Positions 1 to 10,657 of a DNA stretch of 64,000 bases are shown one piece after another (position 1 is the stretch's first letter; every line of letters starts with the position of its first letter). The position numbers were made by a program, and so were the translations under genes. This DNA is from Branchiostoma belcheri. Its lineage: Eukaryota > Chordata > Leptocardii > Amphioxiformes > Branchiostomatidae. The stretch spans positions 2,367,525 through 2,431,524 of the forward strand of contig NW_017803998.1 of NCBI RefSeq assembly GCF_001625305.1, read 5' to 3'. The notes below the pieces were generated by a model that had not been told where the DNA came from, searched no databases, and worked only from the letters and a program-made list of their open reading frames with translations.

Positions 1-271
1 ATTTGTATTCATAATTCTAGTTTGTTACTTTTTCCCTAGGCCTTTTAGCTTCAATCTAGCTTAATTAGTGACTACATGTAATTAGGGAGGCACACTGACA
101 GCAAACATCTATGTCAATGAGGTTCCTCTATTGATTTTACATGCTGGTAGTCTGCAGTTTATAAGACAGCTGCTAGGTGGCCTAAAGCTCATCCGTTTCT
201 TTCTTAATTATGTTGAAACTAATCTCTAAACCATAACAAAGTAGACATCAGTCTGAGAGTGCCTCTGTTTC
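1..271. other. AT-rich non-coding sequence
   Basis: No open frame, repeat or motif that I can support. Confidence 0.5.
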
Positions 272-600
272 AGCATATTTGTTGTCAGCATAGTTTGGAT
301 AGACTGTCAGGATATTGGTATGTGGGTAGGTCTTGGGAAGATTAAGGTCAAGTTCAATCTTAGGCCTCTGGCAGCTGTCCTTGGTGCTGTAGCAGAACTT
401 CCATTTTTCAAAAAATCTTTTATTCTGTTGTGTCTGTATTTGTCAGCATAGATAATTGTCAGCATAGTTGGAATGAACTGTGATGATATTTGGTATGTGG
501 GTAGGTCTATGGGAGACAAACGTCAAGGTCATTTGTTGGCTTTCTGACAGCTGTCCTTGGTGCTTAAGCAGAACTTCCCTTAAAAAATCATTCATCCTTG
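272..600. repeat. two-unit tandem duplication, period about 174 bp
   Basis: The block beginning TTGTCAGCATAGTT at 282 recurs at 456. Both copies continue with a GATATT-GGTATGTGGGTAGG stretch and a CAGCTGTCCTTGGTGC segment that ends in GCAGAACTTCC. The copies have diverged by substitutions and small indels. No coding potential is seen. Confidence 0.75.
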
Positions 601-1584
601 TCTCCCATCAATAACATATACCTTATAGATATTGTCAGTAACTTAATTGTTTGTTGATATGATAATTATAGCAATATTTGTTTGCTAACACTTTGCCCTT
701 GAGCATAACAAAGTTATCCTCAGTGTCGTGATGACAGGTCCACTGTGGTAGCCCACAGGGTGACAACGAGTACCATATGTGACATCCCCTCCTGCAGGGC
801 AGGTTCAATGCTATCGATTTCTAACGCCAGCTGCCTACTGGACGCATGGCGAGACTTTCCACTGACACAACATTACAACATCGTGGATCTTCACTATGAA
901 GTGAGCCACACGCAGGGACAGGTCAATCGATAGCAGAGGAGCAAAATCAATTTTTATTTTTCCCCATTTCTGCCAATCACAGACTGAGGGAAAATAACTT
1001 CATATAACATAAAACACTAACAGTAACAGTATCACCTATCAAAGGCAACGTATTATAATCAATATTGATTATTAGTTAAAACTCAGAGGTGGCATTTAGG
1101 AAGGACTTTTTATCCTAAACATAGTTATCGTTATGATTTTGCATAAAATTTCTACACTGCAACTTTTAAAATATCCGACAGGTTTACAAGCATAGGTCGT
1201 ATCTAGGAGATCATTTTCAAAAATATTGTTGTAGCCTGAGAGGTAGTGGGAAGTTGATATGACTCAGCTCACCTAATGGGTGACATGGGAGTTGTTAGAG
1301 GAAGAAACCCAGACGATATAACCTTGCAGTTAGTTATATTATCTCATTCTTCACGTGCCTTCAGACATTAGAGGCCAGAGACAGGGTCTTCACAACCAGA
1401 CAGTGAAATTTTCCTACCATGAATTTTACCTCCGTATACGGAGGTTTTGTTTTCAGTATGTTCTTCTGCTAGCGTGCTTGTGTCTGTAGGTTTAAATAGT
1501 CACAGGTAGTGAAGGGGGAATGGTGTAACAACAGACTGACAGGAAGGTCAAATTGGAGGTCAGAATGGTCAACAACAACTACAA
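601..1584. other. non-coding stretch with two small palindromes
   Basis: Contains a short hairpin CTGTGG/CCACAG at 743-758 and a perfect 18-bp palindrome, ACCTCCGTATACGGAGGT, at 1428-1445. The segment 1490-1570 weakly resembles the dispersed repeat at 4094-4235 (GACTGACAGG then AGGTCA). No exon is recognised. Confidence 0.5.
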
Positions 1585-1979
1585 TTAGTGGTGCATACCG
1601 GTTCACTGGACTTGGATCCGGACTTGTAAAAATGTTTAGGTTCAAGTCCAAAAAAACCTAAAAGTCAAGAACCGAGTCCGGACTTATTACCATAAAAGAC
1701 CATTTCACATACCCATTTCTTTTTAAACCACCTAAAACCTTCCGTAGATTCCAAAATCTTTGCTGCAAAATGAAGAAAACATAGCCATCGGGCATCGTCA
1801 AGTACCAGCCTCCATGTTATGTGGCCAAAGTTTCACCCAGACAACATTGCAAGGTTGCCAACATGCAATTTTGTATATGCCATGGGTTTAGGTCCGGACT
1901 TAAGTCCGGACCTGAACCTAAACCTCTGGACTTGAATCCGGACCTGAACCTGAAATTGGATTTAGGTATGCATCACTAA
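1585..1979. mobile_element. foldback/MITE-type element with TCCGGAC-rich ends
   Basis: The ends form a 15-bp terminal inverted repeat, TTAGTGGTGCATACC at 1585-1599 against GGTATGCATCACTAA at 1965-1979 (14 of 15). Both subterminal regions carry inverted copies of GGACTTGAATCCGGACCTGAACC-like words. A perfect 24-bp palindrome, half-site AGGTCCGGACTT, occupies 1890-1913. No transposase frame is present, so it would be non-autonomous. Superfamily is uncertain; a hAT-like origin is a guess. Confidence 0.7.
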
Positions 1980-2250
1980 CAACAATGTATAAACAAATTA
2001 GATATAATGAAAGTGTGAAATCTTTTGATTTCTTGTTCCCACTGCCATATTTTACTTTCAGGCCGAATAATGCTGATATCATGTGTTTTTCTAACTTCCT
2101 TTGTCTATCAAGAGTACCTTTTCTGTTTAGTACAATTTTTACCTCAACACAAGGTTTATAAAACATATGAATCACATGTTTTGGGTTAAAACATTTGCAA
2201 AACATTAGGAAAAATGTCCCATAGATCCTACATGTGGTGCTTTACTTGAG
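1980..2250. other. AT-rich non-coding sequence
   Basis: Nothing recognised. Open frames on the minus strand here have no family resemblance. Confidence 0.4.
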
Positions 2251-2356
2251 GTGTGTGTATGTGCATGCATGTAACTTGTGTGTAATATGTGTGTTTGTGT
2301 GTGTCTGTGTGTGTTTTTGTACGACATTGTGCAAGTGTTTGTATGTGTGTGTTTGT
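2251..2356. repeat. GT-rich microsatellite
   Basis: Interrupted (GT)n with ATGT, TTGT and CTGT variants. It creates several overlapping spurious frames on both strands. Confidence 0.85.
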
Positions 2357-3368
2357 CAATTTGTTCACCATGCAAAAAAACATTACGGGCAACGAAACTC
2401 GAACTAGAATACCCGGTATGCCGAATAGAACAGATGATTCCACCGGCACTTCCCATATGTCTGAGATTTAAAGCATCATCTCGTCTTCATCTCTAAATCC
2501 CTGCACCGTCCTCGCGCAAAATCCTCTCCCCAGAAGACAAATGACATCATTTCTTTTCTCCACCCCTTCTGGACCACTTGCTCGGTGATGATGCATCCAA
2601 ATGGCACTGCCCCGAAACTCTCAACATGTGCCTGGATGAAGTAATGGCATAATTGAACGCACGCAGAGGCTATGAATGTCAGCGGGCATCATTGAAGGCA
2701 TCAGCGGACGCCTACATTCCACAAAAGGACCAAAAAAACACGGCAATTAGAAAGGCAACCTTATACTTGATTGAGATCTCAGAGAGTGGATTACATGTGA
2801 ACAGTTTATCAGTTGAAATGATTAGTAGGGGGTTTGCTCTGTAGTTTGCATGGTTAATCAACTAACAGGATGAGAAAGCGATGAAGTGTTGTCTCGGCAG
2901 CCTGGCCTGGTGCCACTGGCCCTCAAAGAAACCATTATATTTGATGGATGAGGCTGCTTGGATGCTTCTACCGTCCACATTTGCATTTTAAGGAACACGC
3001 TTGTCAGGGATCATCGCACAGAAGGACGATAGAGACCAATCAATGGGTGTTAACATTCAGGGATGCGCAATCCGGCCAAGCCTGAATAGAGATGAGACAG
3101 TATGGAAGAGTGGGGAGGGGGGCGGTAAATTATGTTCCTTGGCAGAGGGTTAAGGATGGCAGCAGAATGTAATAAAAAGGAGTACAAGGTTACAGTAATG
3201 TGATCATGACTTAAAGCAGCTAACATTCACAAGGGAATTCTTGAAACATGGTATTAGAAGTTTCTAGTCTTTTTTTTTGTTTCTTTTGCATAACTGGTAA
3301 TTTTAAACCACCTAATATACCAGTTTTGTGCTCTATACAATCTGGGTAAAAACAAGAATGTTATGTTG
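2357..3368. other. mostly unique non-coding sequence
   Basis: The part 2860-3100 is of balanced composition, free of the repeats seen elsewhere and has no long frame; it could be a regulatory element. A G-tract GGGGAGGGGGGCGG lies at 3112-3125. Confidence 0.4.
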
Positions 3369-3598
3369 AACCACTCACATTGGGAAGGACCCCTACTCTA
3401 TGCTGAAGGTGTGGCTCTCCTCAAACCCAGGACCTCCATCTTTGCATCCCTTCCAAAACGACATCTCTAACTGAAGATAGACTCTCATTTTTGCCTGAGT
3501 TGAGTGAGAAAAGTGCCTTTCTCATTGCAAGGGCATAACTGGGATTTCACTCAGGTTCTGAGTTAAAAACCTTAACCACAAGATCACCTTGCCACCAA
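3369..3598 (-). mobile_element. tRNA-derived SINE, copy 1
   Basis: Read on the minus strand it starts TGGTGGCAAGGTGATCTTGT with an A-box-like TGATCTTGTGG at 3586-3576 and a degenerate B-box about 3555-3541. The body then matches the copy at 37271 in order: CTCAACTCAGG, a TTAGAGATGTC-like block, GGTTTGAGGAGAGCCACACC and finally CCTTCCC-AATGTGAGTGGTTC. The copy has accumulated substitutions and lacks a clear tail. Confidence 0.8.
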
Positions 3599-4093
3599 AA
3601 ACTCTAAAAATACCTCTTTTAAAAATTGTACGCCCTGATTAAAGATAAATATGGAACTAATCTTCCACATTTTATGCTTGAAGTTACACTTTCAAAGCGG
3701 TAATGATTTGATGGATAATTGAACAAGCTAAACTTAGATATGCAAGACTCAATTGTCCAAAACTATGCCTGAAAATTGGAGTGAGATTTTGATGAATTTC
3801 GAGCTCGATATTAAGTGCTTTTCAGATCATCGCATCACATCAATATTTAGATCCAAAACTCTGCCGAGCATGAAACTTAAGGATTATCAATACAGGACCA
3901 CACCCAGAACATCCATAGTGGGGGACAGAGATGGATTTCTAACTCTCTCAGTTTAATGTGAGGGTTGCTTTATTGCAATAGTAGATGCATAACGTAGACG
4001 CTTCAGTGTACACAGTACAATTCAATTCCTGGAACAGAAGTATTGTTTTGTGTGGGTGAATTGTGTGTGTTTGTTTATCTGTTTGAATGGAAT
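3599..4093. other. AT-rich non-coding sequence
   Basis: Nothing recognised; the 67-codon frame at 3753 has no family features. Confidence 0.4.
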
Positions 4094-4235
4094 AGGTTGA
4101 CAGCACATGGGTAGGGGAAGACTGACAGGCAGAATAACGGGGTTAAAGGTCTCAGAATCAGGCTGGGAGCCAGCAGGAATTATGGGTGGACTTGGAGGAA
4201 TTCAGGAAGCCAAAAGTCTTAAATCTCTTCCTTTT
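4094..4235. repeat. dispersed repeat, copy A
   Basis: Shares with 22610-22760 the ordered blocks GGTTGACAG, GGGTGGG/GGGTAGG, GA-TGA-AGGCAGA, AGGTC, TGGGAGC-AGC-GGAATTA and TGGAGGAATT. A weaker third relative containing TGGAGGAATTCAGGAA lies near 5117-5140. No coding capacity; class unknown. Confidence 0.55.
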
Positions 4236-4914
4236 CTGTTGCATATCTTTTGTTTCTGATGCATATCTTTATAAACATTTGTGCTGAAATTAGTCAAAAT
4301 CTTGACAAAGTTGCATTTTTGAACTTTTTATCCATACAACAAAACCAAAAGACTACTGTACTCAAGTGCAAAGAAGTAACAAATAGAGGGCTCAACTGCA
4401 TGCATGTACTATAACTCATAAACAAAGCTAGAGCAGAAACTACTGATAGCAGCAGCACTCAACCATACCAGGCAGCCCGATCTTTGATGTACAGAAGTGA
4501 GATGCATGGTATTGACCCGTTTCAGCGCCTTACACAAGGACTGCAGATTTGTTTGGGAACAGTTGAGCGTATCCGACGTAAAAGCCCTCCTGGGTTGTTG
4601 CCAAGCCTGTGACCTCAAACCATCACCATTATTTAATGTGCCGGTGGAAAAAAATGGGTCAAAGCCCCTTCAGTTAATCCTAAGTTCCAAGGGCAGAGAG
4701 TAATGCGATGATTGGGTCTTTTGTCTCCCATACATCAAGGTGTCAGTCTTGATATGAAAACTTTTCCCAGGCAATGATGCATGGATAGGCTGACTTCTTC
4801 ATTACCCACTCAAACACTGTTTCCAAACTGTATATCATTAATTTACTTCCTAGTACAGATGAAGTATTCTTTTGGGTGGCTGAGTTTGCCTCTCTGCTAT
4901 AGTTTTCAAGATTC
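4236..4914. other. non-coding stretch
   Basis: No repeat of a named family is seen. Opposed frames at 4409-4703 are shadows of each other and show no domain. Confidence 0.4.
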
Positions 4915-5235
4915 AAGATTCAAGATGGATTTATTGGTTCTTCGCAGTTAAAAACAACTGAATTGTAAACCAATTTACAAAACATTAGTATATTAAAACT
5001 ACATAGCAATAGTCCTAATAGCTTTGATTGTATGGAGGGTGGGAGATGATTTTGACAATTGACTGATGGGGAGGTAAGCCTGAAGGTGACCCAGCACAGT
5101 TGGGGGTAAGTTGGCAGTAAATGGAGGAATTCAGGAAATGGTAAACTTTCTTTAAAAAGTTTGCAACCTTGAAAGTGGTAATGATTTTCAAGTGCAGTAT
5201 AGAAAATGGAAGAAACACCACCCATCCATTCATCC
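4915..5235 (-). mobile_element. possible LINE 3' end (low confidence)
   Basis: Three exact copies of the heptamer TTCAAGA at 4915-4935 are followed by ATGGATTTATTGG. Short microsatellite termini of this kind mark the 3' ends of CR1/L2-type LINEs, which would put the element on the minus strand. No reverse-transcriptase residues are visible, so this is tentative. Confidence 0.25.
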
Positions 5236-6010
5236 ATCAGTCAATAAAAGAAAATGTAGTGCGCTTGGCTTCTTCCTGTTGGGAACGTTCTTGAACAGGA
5301 AATGATAACATAAATATGCAGTAAAACATCAATGGTCTATAACAATGTGCTCACAAAAATGAGGGAAAACACAAAAGAGTCAATATTATGAGACCAGTCA
5401 GTCTATATTATCTGTTTCTAGGTATCAATTTTCCTAAGAAAATTTGCTTCAGAAAAAGTGTATAGCACATCATCAGAGGGTTGAAATTGCCAAAAATGTC
5501 CTGCGAAGTGAGCCCAGAACCCCCTAGTTTTGCATGCACCCCCCCCCCTAAACTGAGGTACAGACAAAAAGTTAAAGCTAGAGACAGCCCTGATTATGAG
5601 TCAATATTTCAGCTAGTAAAAAGTATGACTGTGCACTTAATGTTTTTCTAGAGGCAACATAACATGTCACTTTGATGTAGTATACTCTTACATTAAAATC
5701 TGTATTTGTAGCCTCAAATGATAGGCTAGTGGATAATGACATGAGGACGTCTTTTTATGTGAGACACAAGAGGAATCTTTGCAACTAGATCTGTCTGGGT
5801 AGTGTGCCAAGAAAGTAATTGGATGGTGTGGTTGTTTTTAAATGTCAACCAGTATTGCACAGGCGAGCAGGCAGCGTGTCCTAGACCTTCCCTTTGAACA
5901 TTTTTCTGTGTCTGAATCTTGAGAGAAGCACAAGAAAGAGTTTAAAGTGCAGTCAAACTTGTCTGAGTCCCAATGTAGTCTTCAAAGACAAGTGGTCTAG
6001 AAAGAGTCCA
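5236..6010. other. non-coding stretch with a fragment of a dispersed repeat
   Basis: Positions 5500-5600 contain GAACCCCCTAG, a C9-run and GTACAGACAAAAAG...AGAGACAGCCCTG. The latter is the reverse complement of the GGCTGTCTCCAGC...TTTTTGTCTGT block in the array at 59813-60765. The CCC-GAACCCCCTAG word also occurs at 38700. Confidence 0.45.
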
Positions 6011-6340
6011 CCCTGTCCCTGGTGCTGACTGTGTTTCCCTGTCCCTTGTGCTGACTGTGTTTCCCTGTCCCTGGTGCTGACTGTGTTTCCCTGTCCCTGG
6101 TGCTGACTGTGTTTCCCTGTCCTTGGTGCTGACTGTGTTTCCCTGTCCTTGGTGCTGACTGTGTTTCCCTGTCCCTGGTGCTGACTGTGTTTCCCTGTTC
6201 CCTGTGCTGACTGTGTTTCCCTGTCCTTGGTGCTGACTGTGTTTCCCTGTCCTTGGTGCTGACTGTGTTTCCCTGTCCCTGGTGCTGACTGTGTTTCCCT
6301 GTCCTTTGTGCTAACTGTTTCCCTGTCCCTGGTGTTGTCT
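6011..6340. repeat. 26-bp minisatellite, about 12 units
   Basis: Unit CTGTCCCTGGTGCTGACTGT+GTTTCC repeats head to tail with a 26-bp step (for example, TTT at 6034 then 6060). Variants swap CCTGG, CTTGG and CTTGTG. Because 26 is not a multiple of three, the minus-strand open frame across it (5953-6450) cycles through all three phases (NTVSTKDRETQSAPGTGKHS). It is best read as a repeat artefact. Confidence 0.9.
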
Positions 6341-7956
6341 AATAGATATTTATCACAAATCTGAAAATTTCTACCTCGCCAAGCTATTCCATTACAATAT
6401 ATTGGCGCACAAAGCTTCAGCAAGTAATTTGTAAATACAATGTTAGACATGTCTATTCCTACAACATAATGGAAGAAGCAAAGTCCAAATAGAACTACAA
6501 ATCTTCCAGCTTAAGTCATACATTCATTCCCAACGCCTTCAATAAATTCAAACTTTAAACAAGACTTTAGCCCTCATCTGGCTCCCAAACTGACAGGATG
6601 GATTCCCAGTTGAGTTCCATTTCATGGCAAAGACCACCAGGCTGATATCTAATGCAGAAGTGATCCACTTGCAATTACAGTAAGCTGCTTAGGGAGCCTG
6701 GCTAGCATTGCCCAGTGTAAAACCCATTTTTGTCAATCCGATTACTAGAAATCTCTGCTGGCATCGGATTACAGAAACCTCGGCGAGCAAAGTGGAAAAG
6801 AAATTGTGTCGAGATATCAGGCAAATTAGCAGCCAAAAACATTTTCTATTTTCCGTCTTTGCCAACATATTATCTTCTTCATTACATTAAATCTACCGGC
6901 TAGAGTCACAATGTAGTGCGAGGTTGATTCATCATGTGATAACAGATGGAAAACTGGTTCAGTCTTTACTCACTTAAAGACAGGTTTTGTGCTGCCAAGC
7001 ACTTTGTTGATATCAGGAAGAATTAGATGACAGCAGTCTTCTGAGATAACATTCGCTGCCCCCCTCCCCACCCATCCCGCAATATGTAGGATATGCCAGA
7101 TAGAGTTACATGTACACTGTCGTCTAGAGTAGTTGTCTGTTGTTCCCAGACAAACATGTACGTCTACATGGCAGAAGGTACATGTACATAGCTAGCATTA
7201 TTGATTGTAAAATCCTCCAGTATGTCACAAGCACTCAGACGTTTTGGAGAAAACAGTATTAGAAAGTTTGCTCGAAAACGGTCTATAAAAAATCGACGCC
7301 GCACATTCTGTGAGCTTGATACGCTGCCAGGGGCAAGGACAAAGCGTTCATCATCGCATGATAGAAAATCGACAGCAAAGCTGATCCCATAGTCCCCCAC
7401 CTCCTCTCTCTTCAATCAACGCTACCCTTCACTGTGGATAGGAGTTTATCTATTCTGGGTCTTCAGAGCCTTTTGAAAATCCAGTTGATTTTGTAAAGAT
7501 CCCCAAAAGGGCACAAGTGAGGACAGAAAACAATTTAGAATCTGACTGCCTAAACTGACTGTCTGACTGTCTGGGTGCATTCTATGCACTTTTTGTTCTA
7601 TACCACATCTTTATGCTTTCTTTTAAATTTTTTTGTGAGTTGTCAGGTTGATAATATCGAAATGAGAGAATGTACACAAATCAGACTTCTCCATTTCTTG
7701 ACACTTTTGCAAAAGGGCAACTGTCCTGGAAATAATACATCATAGATCACCTAAAACATTTCAAATGTTTAAGAAAAAAATTTAAAAAATACTGATGAAG
7801 ATTGCTAACATTTTCTGTTTTCCACATGTACATGTATCTGCATGTATACAAATACACTCATGTAACATTATGTACATTTATAGTTCAAGGTTGAACAAAA
7901 ATTTTGATTTTGTATCCTTACATGTAGTGTTGGAAAGGAGAAAAGCATACTGCATA
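6341..7956. other. non-coding stretch, partly unique
   Basis: The 6690-6890 and 7220-7430 parts are less AT-rich and contain no detectable repeat. The latter is open in both orientations without a recognisable domain. The first part has two inverted CGGATTA-like homeodomain words (6738 and 6764 areas). The rest is AT-rich. Confidence 0.4.
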
Positions 7957-7993
7957 CACCAAAAAGCAGTTACTCAAGCAACTGGATATGATA
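7957..7993. repeat. solo arm of the hairpin family at 14774
   Basis: Carries AAAAAGCAGTTACTCAAGCA and the following ACTGGATATGAT, identical over 32 bases to the left arm at 14781-14812. The loop and opposite arm are absent. Confidence 0.7.
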
Positions 7994-8224
7994 CATACTG
8001 CATACAAATTTCCTGCAGTAGGCAACCCTCAATGAAGCTATTGGTGCCAAGATGTGGGCAGTTTGCAAGTCTTACGGTCCCAACCAATAATGAGCCTTCT
8101 TACATCTATGACAGGAACTGCAGCTCTGTCCACAAATCTGGATTAGAACTGCATTGATCTTCATAACTTTACCAAGCTGCACTACTCTGTTATCTTTCTA
8201 CATCTACTATAAATCCTTTTAGTT

Positions 8225-8420
8225 TCACTCAGACTTAATTTTGCAGTAGAAAGGAAAGGAGATTTTCTGTGTGTTCTTGGTTTGCAGTAAACATTCAGAA
8301 TCTGTAGTAAAAATTATGATTGCAAATGCATATTGCTGGTGTCACAAATTTGTGGTGGAGCTGTCACTGTAAAAAAAAATAATGCCTGCAAACATTTCAA
8401 TATCAATATTTTACAGTATC
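8225..8420. mobile_element. degenerate relative of the element at 26047
   Basis: Shares TTTTGCAGT near its start, GTAGTNAAAATT in the middle and GGTGTCACAAATT towards the end, in the same order and spacing as 26047-26242. Terminal repeats are eroded. Confidence 0.35.
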
Positions 8421-9592
8421 ATGAGCAGAAACAAGCACATAGTCAGAACCTTTACATTCTAAAACATTTGCAACTGTAAATTGAAAGATTATAAAATAAA
8501 ACACCTATGAAGTAAGAGCATCAATTGATAAATCAATAAACTTTATCTATTGATCTATTGTGCCCCCCTCCCCCTCCAATGAATGACCTTGAAGTTGTAT
8601 GCCCATCTTACAATGGTATCATATACAAAAATGGACGTTATTCATATTACACCTTCCTTCAACTAAATCTGAATAAGTATATTACAAATATTGTTTTAGT
8701 TACTAGTAAGTATTTTCTAGTTAATGTACAACTGTTTAAAAAATTCCAGGTGAAATAGTCTGGTATAAAAAATACAATCTCAAATAAAAATACCTGTATG
8801 TGTCCTATTTCTTATGACTGCTCACAATTCAAAAACAATGTTACAAAGGAATGCCATATAACTTGATCAATTAATGCAAATTATGGTAATTAGGGATGCA
8901 AGACTCTTATCAACAAGCAGTTTTTGTGCCACCACCTTTCGGTCAGGTTTTTTGCCTGTATGACCATATAAATGCGATAGTAAATGCAGATAGACACATA
9001 TCCAATGGGCACATGACAAAATGGCTTCCTGCGGGACCTATGCATACCTTGTGTAGTAACCTGATATGGCTGTAACTTGGCCGTGTGCATTATCAGCATG
9101 ACCCTTCAAAGCGGAAGCCATGTATTGAAAGAATCTTCCACAACACCATAAACTAGAAATCTCACAATAACTTTTTTTAAAACTGCAATGGATGAAAAGC
9201 AGTCACATAATTCACTCTACATTGAAATAATGTTTTTTACAAACTACATATTTTCCATACAAAAACTGACATAACAACAACATAAACTGTACTAGACTGA
9301 TATGGTACGGCTTGCAAATTGACATTTCTAGTTTAACTTCAGTTGCTAAATGCGATTCCACACACGGGTCAACGTTAACGCAATAGTGTAAGGTTTGCTC
9401 CCCCTAGGTCAAGTATTGGCTTTTCAGATACATGATAGGGAGTGCCCCTAGTTAGGATGAGTTGTTCCACTATACATCATTATATCCCCTGGGGAATGGG
9501 TAATGCATAGTAGGGAGATGGGGAGGGGGGGGAGTTGGCTGTGGTGTCAACATGAATGTTTCTTCTCACTTGTCTGGAATTGGATGAGGCAG
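8421..9592. other. AT-rich non-coding sequence with G-tract
   Basis: Holds C6TC5 at about 8562 and GGGGAGGGGGGGGAG near 9520. No exon, SINE or array seen. Confidence 0.4.
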
Positions 9593-9690
9593 TGTTCTAA
9601 CCAGCGCCTGTCTTTCGGTCATTTTATGGAATTTTGACAAAAATTTTGCTCAATCTGTCATCTTTGGTGGACACAAAAATCTGCACATAA
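9593..9690. repeat. dispersed repeat (pair with 38473-38560)
   Basis: Both have CAGTGTT-TA-CCAGC, a CTTTC-TCATTT-ATGGAATTTT block and GACAAAAAT in order. Class unknown; the CAGTGTTC start could be a transposon terminus. Confidence 0.4.
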
Positions 9691-10435
9691 AGAGATGAAA
9701 AGGGATGTCATTTGACTACATGTATTAGTAAGCTTAGGACGAATGTGCCACTGTGCTTTTTCCCATGGTCTCTGCATATTTGTTGTAAAAAAAATCTGAA
9801 AACCCAAAAATTATTTGGCATGGCTTATCATGGAAGTTCATCTGTGTGAGGAGTAATCATAGTACCATGTTGAACACACACAACGGTACACAAGGATCCA
9901 CCAAGCCGTGGTGCATTTGCCTACTGGTTACACTTATTGGAGGCCGTGCAAAATTTTTAGGATTCCAAGCTGTGGTAAACTTAAATCGGTCCCACAACAC
10001 ATCACACTGTGCATGCCCAGTTGCAACCTTGAGCCAGCTTATAGCCAATACATTACCTCAACATGCAGTCCTTGAACTTAATGAACTGCAATACTATCTT
10101 TGGTAGGATATCATAAACTGATACTGTTACAATAGTAAACTAGGTATAGATTAGATTACAAGTTTTATACCAAATTGGAATTCAAGTCCAACGACAGATT
10201 GATGCTATGTAGATCCCGTAGCTCATGTATTTCACCTCCAGCTTAATTAGTGATTTCTATCATTTTAACGAGCCTGTGGATTAGAACTTGTCAATCAAGC
10301 TCACTTCAAATACTGACAGATAACAGCAGTTGTCTTTGTTTTCCTTGTACTAATGAGGTCATACAGAGTTTATCACATGTACATGTACAACACCAGCACT
10401 TGAATTGAGTTTGAAGATTTGTTACCTCCTTGTCC
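9691..10435. other. non-coding stretch
   Basis: Two frames near 9850-10100 overlap on opposite strands and have no family signature. Several ACATGTAC words. Nothing else seen. Confidence 0.4.
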
Positions 10436-10477
10436 AACATGTACATAATGTCATGAAAGTTCATCTGTGTTGGTAGT

Positions 10478-10649
10478 TACATGTTTAAAGTTAAAACTTT
10501 TGGTCCAACACAAAAAATTCACACTTCAAAGAAGCTACGTGACAAGCTTCACTGGGTCCGTCTACTGAGGAAGACCAGAGTGACTGGTCGAAAGCTCTAG
10601 GTGAGAGAATTTTTTGTGTTGGACCAAAAGTTTTAACTTTAAACATGTA
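10478..10649. mobile_element. long perfect hairpin with hammerhead-like loop
   Basis: A 43-bp inverted repeat without a mismatch (10478-10520 against 10607-10649) encloses an 86-nt loop. In the loop CTGAGGA (10565-10571) is followed by a 6-bp hairpin GACCAG/CTGGTC (10573-10578/10584-10589) and directly by GAAA (10590-10593). This is the order of the conserved hammerhead core (CUGANGA, stem II, GAAA), with one extra A before stem II. A direct 16-mer AACATGTACATAATGT occurs at 10436-10451 and 10642-10657, possibly a target duplication. Ribozyme activity is not claimed. Confidence 0.75.
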
Positions 10650-10657
10650 CATAATGT

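Noticed and set aside
2380..2470. tRNA-like sequence on the minus strand (GTTCGAGTTTCG)
   Set aside because: No cloverleaf could be formed and no A-box at the right distance.
5953..6450. 165-codon minus-strand frame with NTVSTKDRETQSAPGTGKHS repeats
   Set aside because: Created by the 26-bp minisatellite; flanking residues show no domain.
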